Assembly: GCF_000002985.6 (NCBI RefSeq)
Contig: NC_003281.10
Span: forward strand, 9,548,001-9,612,000
Length of the DNA stretch: 64,000 bases
Reading direction: 5' to 3'
Origin: Caenorhabditis elegans
Taxonomy: Eukaryota; Nematoda; Chromadorea; Rhabditida; Rhabditidae
Positions within the stretch are counted from its first letter, which is position 1; the number at the start of each line of letters is the position of its first letter. The position numbers and the translations under genes are program-made. This document shows positions 58,101 through 64,000 of this stretch, piece after piece. A model generated the notes under the pieces. It made no database searches, was not told the DNA's origin, and saw nothing but the letters and a program-made list of their open reading frames with translations.

Positions 58101-60687
58101 ACTGGGGTCTTCCCGAAAACTTTTTTTTCGAAAGCAGCTTTGCCTTAATTTCTGAGCAGCTTTTCTTAATTTTCAACCAAGACAAATGCTTTTTTAGATC
58201 GATACGACATTTCTTTATTTTTTGAATTCAAGTTAAGAGATTAGATGAAAATCTGCCAAAACATTGGTTTTTTTCCCAAAGTTTTTTGTTTTTATTTTTT
58301 ATCTCGGCATTTGGCATGAGTATTGTATAGTAAAATCCAAAAAATTACCTGAAAGCAAAAGTAACTGTCTCTCGTTGTGAATCGATGCCAAATGTCCACC
58401 CTTTCCAACACAGAACAATCGTGCATCTTCAAAGTTCATTGGCTTTTCATATCGTTTGAAACAAAGTGCTGGAGCAGTTGCATTTGTGTTAAATTGAGTC
58501 CATTCTGCCGGACATGCTGGATCCTTTTCAGATTGTTTTGCTACAATTGCAATTGGCAGAGCATTTGGTTTCACTGTTGTGATGATTGTCGTTAAATCGG
58601 AATTTTTGGTTGTCGTGGATCTCTGATTTGCAAGTGCTGCATTCAGAGACTCATCAATATCAGGTTCTTCTGTTGTAGTTTTTGTAGACTTTGGGTCTTC
58701 CGGCTTCTTTGTTGGATGTTTATTTTCAGAAACGACGGCTAGAGCCACATTCGCTGATTTCTGATCCTTGGATTGATCACTAGAGTCGCTTTTAGATTTT
58801 GATGCTAAAGCTGCAGAAGCTGCAGCAGAAGCCTTCTGTTCCAAGTTCAATGAAGCACTATCTTCACTTTCATCCTTCGAACTACTCTCTGACTTCTTCG
58901 AACTCTTTGCACTCATCGCTGCAGCCATGACCGCTTGTTCACTTGCCTGACTGGATTCAGAAATTGATGCAGATTCAGAATCAGTATTTGAACTAGAACT
59001 TTCTCTTCTCTTTGAGCTTCTCATAGTCATCGCTATTTGTTCAGCAATTGCCATCATCATATTCAAAGTCTCTTCATCAGTTTGAGAGTCAAAACTTGAT
59101 GTATTTGTTGTTCTAGAATCTGCCCAATGTGCATTTAGAATATATCCACCAATTAACGAAGCAGCAGCTGATAGCAAGTCTTCCTCTGTGTACTTATCAT
59201 AGTCATCTGATTGTGAAGCCATCTCTTGAGATTTCATCGCAATTACTGTCTTTCCAATTTTCTTTCGCATTTCGATTTCAGCAGAGTCATATGCTTCATC
59301 AGAAGACTCGTCGCTACTAGAATTTGCAGAAGAAGCTGAAATTGATGCCGACATCTCTGCATTTGCAACTTGACTTGCTGATAAATTGGCTTCATCAGAA
59401 CTCTCATCCTTTTTACTGGATTCTTTCTTATCCGATGATGCAAGTGATGCTGATTTCTTTCTCTCGTCTGAAAGTGCTGCATTCATGGATTCATTGATAT
59501 CTTCTTCATCCTTTTTTGATTCCTTTTTCTTATCAGATGCTACTTCCTTTTTCTCCTTCTTATCAGAGAGTGCTGCATTCAAACTCTCATCAATGTCCTT
59601 CTCTGAAAAAAACTCTTTGCAAGTCACGGAACATTTTTGTATTACTGTTACCTTCAGGCTTTTCCACCTTTGGTACTCGCTTCTTCGCCGGTGCTCTCAT
59701 GGCATGCACTGGAGCCGGTCCTGCTGAAAATATAAAACAATAAAAACTCTTTAAAAGTAAAGAAAGTTAGGGTAGTATTGATCTTCAGAACGAGAAGTAT
59801 GAGAAGTATACTTTAACTTCTTTTCTATTTAAGTCTAATGTTTTCCTTACCTTCGTTGGATTTTCCCTGAAATGTACACACGAATGGAAGTTTCTGACCG
59901 ACTGGAACAGTATGCCAAAGACCTCCAATTGACATTTTGTCGATTGCAACTCCATAATATCGAGATTCTGGAGCCCACATGTCATTGAATTCGATTTCCC
60001 CACCATTTTCCCAAGCAATGTTACATTTCAGATTCGATGCTCCAACCCAGAACTTTGTCGAGTTGGCAACTTCTAGATCGGCGTTGGCTAAAAGTTTAGA
60101 TTTTATTTTAAATATGTACAAAATGGAAAGTGTCACCTGAGTACAAGGAAGAGTCATCCTTATTGATCTTATCAGCTAATTGACCTCCCAAAGAAACACA
60201 ATACCTTCTTGCTGCTTGAAAACTTTTTGGTGTGTTGTAGAGTTTAAAGCATGCGTTCAAGCTAGAAAAGTTAATTTATTTCATTTGTTGTTTAGATGGT
60301 TAATATTTTTCTGAGATTTTTTTTGAAATTTACATTTAAAATGGACAATTTATTCATCTAATTTATGTTGAACATTTCCGGCAAATCGGCAAACCGGCAA
60401 ATTGCCGATTTGCCGGAAAAACGTCTTACATAAGTCTTAATTGATTAAATTTCTGGATTGTAAAGTTTAATCGGCAACAAATCAATAAAAAAATACATAT
60501 TATCTTTTCACCAAAGATGAAATCGTTGTCATTTAAATAAAAATTGATATTCAAATTGAACTTACCTAGTAGAAGCCAATGGATTGACAGTACCAATCTT
60601 ACACTCATAAAGTTCCGTTCGATTTTGAGCAAAGACAAGAATTGGCTGGAATAATAGTAAGAACCATAACGTGGTTCGTCTGTACAT
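55118..60687 (-). CDS. secreted C-type lectin with three CTLDs (862 aa)
   Basis: Exons 60687-60566, 60261-60137, 60087-59851, 59723-59652, 59602-58349 (1254 nt), 58087-57933, 57840-57726, 57681-57596, 55774-55514, 55332-55221, 55167-55118 (TGA); 863 codons in frame. Signal peptide MYRRTTLWFLLLFQPILVFA. CTLD1 about residues 30-185 (SFQAARRYCVSLGGQLAD, STKFWVGASNL, PFVCTF). Then ~330 residues of Ser/Lys/Asp/Ala-rich sequence with three copies of DI(D/N)ES(L/M)NAAL. CTLD2 (CPAEWTQFN, QTWIGLNRIHQKYYV, WLPGAPNINDC) and CTLD3 (CQDGWSYYS, QTWIGYVKY, KSVLC-like end RSVLC). No EPN or QPD Ca2+/sugar motif is evident, so sugar binding is unproven. Intron 55775-57595 contains a LINE. Possibly clec-161 / F58A4.5 (name from memory, not certain). 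Confidence 0.9.
55385..55485. repeat. short repeat, GAGACCCA...ACAGC(A/G)TGTGCC type
   Basis: GGTGAGACCCAATCAGAAAA and ACAGCATGTGCCGTTAAATA; a second copy at 63355-63420 has GGCGAGACCCACTCAAAAAA and ACAGCGTGTGCCTTTAATCG. Dispersed single-arm family, in an intron of the lectin gene. Confidence 0.6.
55925..57545 (-). mobile_element. 5'-truncated non-LTR retrotransposon (LINE)
   Basis: Inserted in the lectin intron 55775-57595, same strand as the gene. It has an RT frame (56122-57507), a short 3' UTR and a simple-repeat tail (TTGATTGATTTATTTAA on the plus strand near 55933) typical of CR1/jockey-like worm LINEs such as Sam and Frodo. The endonuclease part is missing. GC content is visibly higher than in the surrounding intron. 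Confidence 0.82.
56122..57507 (-). pseudogene. reverse transcriptase fragment of the LINE
   Basis: One open frame of about 460 codons, bounded upstream by an in-frame TGA at 57508-57510. Reverse-transcriptase blocks in order: HAVIIPIPKKGNPSSPSNYR, the helix HQHGFLNFRSC, DILFFDFAKAFDKVSHPILL (first Asp), SSGVPQGSVSGPLLFILFIN, and the catalytic FADDIKIFHH. The thumb and a C-terminal region (FTSYENRLCIMELF) follow to the stop. No internal stop or frameshift in this part, so the insertion is fairly young, but without the 5' half it cannot be autonomous. Confidence 0.88.
60375..60422. repeat. CGGCAAA/TTTGCCG hairpin
   Basis: CCGGCAAATCGGCAAACCGG followed by CAAATTGCCGATTTGCCGG; the two halves are reverse complements. 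A known type of short worm palindrome, in the intron 60262-60565 of the lectin gene. Confidence 0.8.
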
Positions 60688-61567
60688 TTTGTGAATTTTC
60701 TCAAATAATGAAAAGTTCGCCTACTAGTTGAGGATGGCGGTGATGCTGAAACAGTGTGTGCAGAAGCTTTCCGTATATCACGTTTTATCGTTCATCCATA
60801 CGGTAGGCGTCGATAAAATGAGAGCGTGTTTTATTGGAGATTCTCGCAAAATCTATCAAACCCGTCACCCCGTCACCCCGCTTTTTCAAGCCCCCAACAC
60901 CGATTTTTTGTAGAGGCGGTTGTGTTACAAATAAAGGTTGGAGATCGGCAAAAAATATTTATGAATGTGGAACAGGAAAAATATTGAATTTTGGTATTGA
61001 ACTTATGAAGAGTTCGGGAGACATAGATAAAAGTTAGTGTCGATTTCATTTCTGAAACAACTAATGTTAGTGGCATTCATTAAGTTGTTGGCAACATTTT
61101 GTCAAAGTTTGGCAGACTATCACACACTGAGATATAACCATTCAAAGTGGATCAATTGGGTCAATAGAGAAAACACTACTTTTTGCATAGTTTAACATTC
61201 TACGATATTTACTTGTTTAAATGTATTTTTGATGCTGGTAGTAGTTGCATACTTTTCTGTAATAAGCAGATTTCCAGTCGTGAGCAAACTTGTATTAATA
61301 ATTGTGAACATGAAAACCTTTTTGTTGGAAAGGATGATGTGATCTCCCAACTTCAAAAACTCAATCAGAATCGTGATGCCACCTTTCAGAAAATATTTAT
61401 ACATAGATAGGTTAAATCAATGTACGCCAATCACTTTTTATGTTAATTTAAATGTAAATAACATAAATCCAATACGTTTTTAATTTTATTTTATCTATTA
61501 TCGAGATGTTTCTGCAAAGGTTATTCATTAAAAAAATGTCCAGGTTTGCATGGTGGGGGACGGTTTG
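60688..61567. other. lectin promoter region and bbs-4 3' flank
   Basis: 880 bp between two genes on the minus strand. Short frames at 60728-61410 have no splice support. No strong promoter element recognised. Confidence 0.5.
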
Positions 61568-64000
61568 TTATTGTTCCGCAGATTGATCAGGCTGCTTCAA
61601 CACACTTTCCAAAAGATTTGCAGTTTCCTTATTGTTCTGCAATCAAATTGTTTGCTTCGTGACTGCAGATGTTCATGGTCTCACCGCGCTACACTTGACC
61701 CCAGATGCTTGAAGATCTTTATATAGTTTCAATGCATTTGATGCTGCAGTGACGTCTTTCATACGATATTCGAAGATCGCGTAGTTTAAGATCTAGAAGT
61801 TATGATGGTGTTTTCGTATGCACATTGTTGCCACAATACCCATCCCATACAATTGCGGATATTTTTACTGGAACTCAGCACAAACAGAAATGCTCACCGT
61901 TGATGGATTTTTCTTTAGTTCAATTGATTTTTTGTATGCCAATCGTGCATTCTTATCATCATTCATATGTGATAGAATCACTGCCATCGCACCGACAGCT
62001 TTCGCGTTTTGTGGATAGAGCTCTGTGCACAATTTTATATAATGAAGTGCCGAGCAATGTAGATTCATGATATCATGAAGAACTCCCAAATTATAACTGA
62101 TCCTGAATTAAATTGTATTATTATTACGTATAATTCAAGCCATTCCTTCTCGTACTTATAGTTTAAGGGATTGATAAAAGCGGCTTTTTTCAAAGCAGAA
62201 TGAGAAGCAGCTGGTTTATTTCTGGCCAGAAGACCGATACCAATGTTGTTCCAGAGGCAACCGTTATAGTCACTCACATCTGCCGCAACACTGAAAATTT
62301 TCATTTTTATTTCAAATTGGATATGAAGCAAAAACATTACCGATATTTATTCAAAGCAACGTCATGATCAGAGTGATTTTGCATTATGGATCCAATTGTT
62401 AGAATAGCCTGAACTTTTCAATTTTAGAATTACATTTTATGGACGTTTTTCTTTTTATTTCATGACTGTGAAATTTTTGATACGTTTGTGACGAGATACA
62501 AATAACAGTTGAAAATTCATCTGACCTGACTATTGGCTGGATCATAAGCCAAACAATTTCCAAGTTGAACAAATCCTTCTTGTACTTGTCCAGTTCTGAG
62601 ATAAATCAACCCAAGTAGATTCATGACTTCTGTATTATCTGGTTGTAATTTTAATGATGATTTATAGGCAGCAATTGCACCCGAAGTGTCCCCAAGTTCT
62701 TCACAAAGTCGACCCAGAAAGCAAATTAACGTGGCATCCTTGGCTATATCAGGTCTGAATTCAGAAGATTCGGTATTTGAAAAAAACGTATTGTTTACTT
62801 CATTAGAATTGTCCTTGCAGATTCTACAGGATTGAACGTTTTCCCTTGCACCTTTTCAGCAGGAAAATGATAAATTGCTCGAGCGAGCCAATACCAAACT
62901 TTTGGATTGTCTTTCATTACTTCACTTGCTTTTGTTAATTGTTCAACAGCAATTTGATGGCGACCAAGTAGGAAATTACATCTTCCAGTTTCATAAAAAT
63001 ATCTGTAATAAATAGATAATTATTTGAAATTTTCCTATATTTAAAGGTATTCCTTTACTGGTACAAGAAAGAAGTTGGCACCAACGAGTTTTGGCAAGTT
63101 TTGGCAACTCTCTTGTTGCATCTGACATTGAAATTGACATTTTATATATTATTTGTGAAGTTTTTTCAATTAAATTATATTAATTTACTGTAAAAAATGA
63201 CTGAAAATTAGAATTTGTATAGTTTGTTCGCAAAAACTTGAAACTATGCACTAAATTTTTTACTAAAAATCCTGGAAATTTCATAAACGTATTTTTCATT
63301 ATCAAAATAATAATTATGTGGAATATAGAACTTGTAGCTAGTACTGTGACTGAAATTGTGGCGAGACCCACTCAAAAAACAGCGTGTGCCTTTAATCGAA
63401 TTCTTACGAAATTACAATAGTTTTTCAACATTATTGTTAACAATAAATCACAGTAAATCGGTGACATGAAACCCTGAAAAGAATTTCATCGATTTTTAAT
63501 AGTTTTTAGTTTTCCAACAAATAAATTTGTTTTCAACGGAAAACTATAAAAATCGATGCGAATTATAATCGATATATCGAACGCGGCAACGAAAGTTCGA
63601 AGCTACAGTACTCTTTAAAGGCGCACACTTTTTTGGAAACAATAAACAAAAACTTGTCGTGTCGAGACCGGGTACCGTATTTTTGGCGCAAAAATCGTTA
63701 AATGAAGCGCACCTTTAAGGCAAAGTTTCCTTTTTTCACTAATTTACCATATACGGCCATATTCACCTTTTATTTTTGCCAGAAAGCTCATAAGCTTTAT
63801 GAAAGCATTCCATCGCTTCTTCAAGTTCTCCTTCATTTCTTGCAATTAGTCCACGAACATGAAAAGCAGCTTCATTTCTTTCAAGATATTTGCTTTGAAT
63901 TTCTCCAATTATTGATTTGCACTCAATATAGTCGCCTTGGGCAAAATAATGATACATTAGACCATTTAATGAGTTACAATCGAGAATTTCCACTCGTTTT
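61568..64000 (-). CDS. bbs-4: BBS-4, BBSome TPR subunit (3' part)
   Basis: Subunit of the BBSome, the coat complex that moves membrane proteins in and out of cilia. Exons in order from the right edge: (>64000)-63767, 63002-62799, 62754-62526, 62408-62341, 62290-62156, 62102-61898, 61792-61685, 61636-61568 (TAA), phases all consistent. Successive TPR repeats include YFYETGRCNFLLGRHQIAVE, ATLICFLGRLCEELGDTSGA, SIMQNHSDHDVALNKYR, NNIGIGLLARNKPAASHSAL and AMAVILSHMNDDKNARLAYK. The motif order and the string DPANSQAILTIGSIMQ match vertebrate BBS4 (DPTNYKAILAAGSMMQ). The N-terminal exons lie beyond the window. A 764-bp intron (63003-63766) holds repeats. The tail after the last TPR is short compared with human BBS4. 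Confidence 0.94.
63590..63720. repeat. CGAGACC...TACCGTA family arm in bbs-4 intron
   Basis: CTACAGTACTCTTTAAAGGC, GCACACTTTTTTGG, GTCGTGTCGAGACCGGGTAC and CGTATTTTTGGCGCAAAAAT; the cleanest copy of the family in the window. The left partner may be the diverged sequence at 63540-63580. Confidence 0.85.

Noticed and set aside
60728-61410. Short frames between the lectin gene and bbs-4
   Set aside because: No splice support, no domain, composition of AT-rich spacer; not reported as genes.

Overview
The window reads as nematode nuclear DNA, almost certainly Caenorhabditis elegans chromosome III: AT-rich, many 45-60 bp introns with TTTCAG acceptors, compact genes, and dozens of copies of the familiar worm foldback repeats. 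Gene content fixes the place: the end of unc-16 (JIP3), then ced-7 (ABCA transporter), an acyl-CoA oxidase, a rhomboid (rom-2), a C-type lectin gene and finally bbs-4. From memory, not from a search, this is the ZK1098 - C48B4 - F58A4 cosmid stretch. All gene models below were spliced by hand from GT-AG borders, and the reading phase closes across the exons unless stated.

Layout. 0.5-8.1 kb: 3' part of unc-16 (+), with alternative exons in its middle. 8.6-9.4 kb: a small NATD1-like acetyltransferase (+). 9.5-18.1 kb: six minus-strand genes of one multi-membrane-span family, sharing a ~136-nt exon; one has doubled its module. 18-20.7 kb: intergenic, repeat-filled. 20.8-22.3 kb: a secreted Cys-motif protein (+). 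22.7-31.9 kb: ced-7 (-), whose central intron holds a 1.42-kb near-perfect palindrome with a tRNA-like core. 33.2-34.4 kb: a basic IQ-motif protein (-). 34.4-38.7 kb: no gene seen. 38.7-44.2 kb: peroxisomal acyl-CoA oxidase ending in SKL (-). 45.1-48.0 kb: EF-hand rhomboid without the catalytic serine (-). 48.4-49.0 kb: 223-bp tandem repeat. 49.4-52.0 kb: two paralogous secreted Thr/Pro-rich proteins (+). 52.1-54.4 kb: two small unknown genes (-). 55.1-60.7 kb: three-CTLD secreted lectin (-) with a LINE in one intron. 61.6 kb-end: bbs-4 (-), running off the right edge.

The genes do not form one pathway: axonal transport (unc-16), corpse engulfment (ced-7), peroxisomal beta-oxidation and cilia (bbs-4) lie next to nematode-specific expansions. 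The least described parts are the multi-span cluster, the paired secreted proteins, the doubled CX8CXW secreted protein, the serine-less rhomboid and the giant palindrome.
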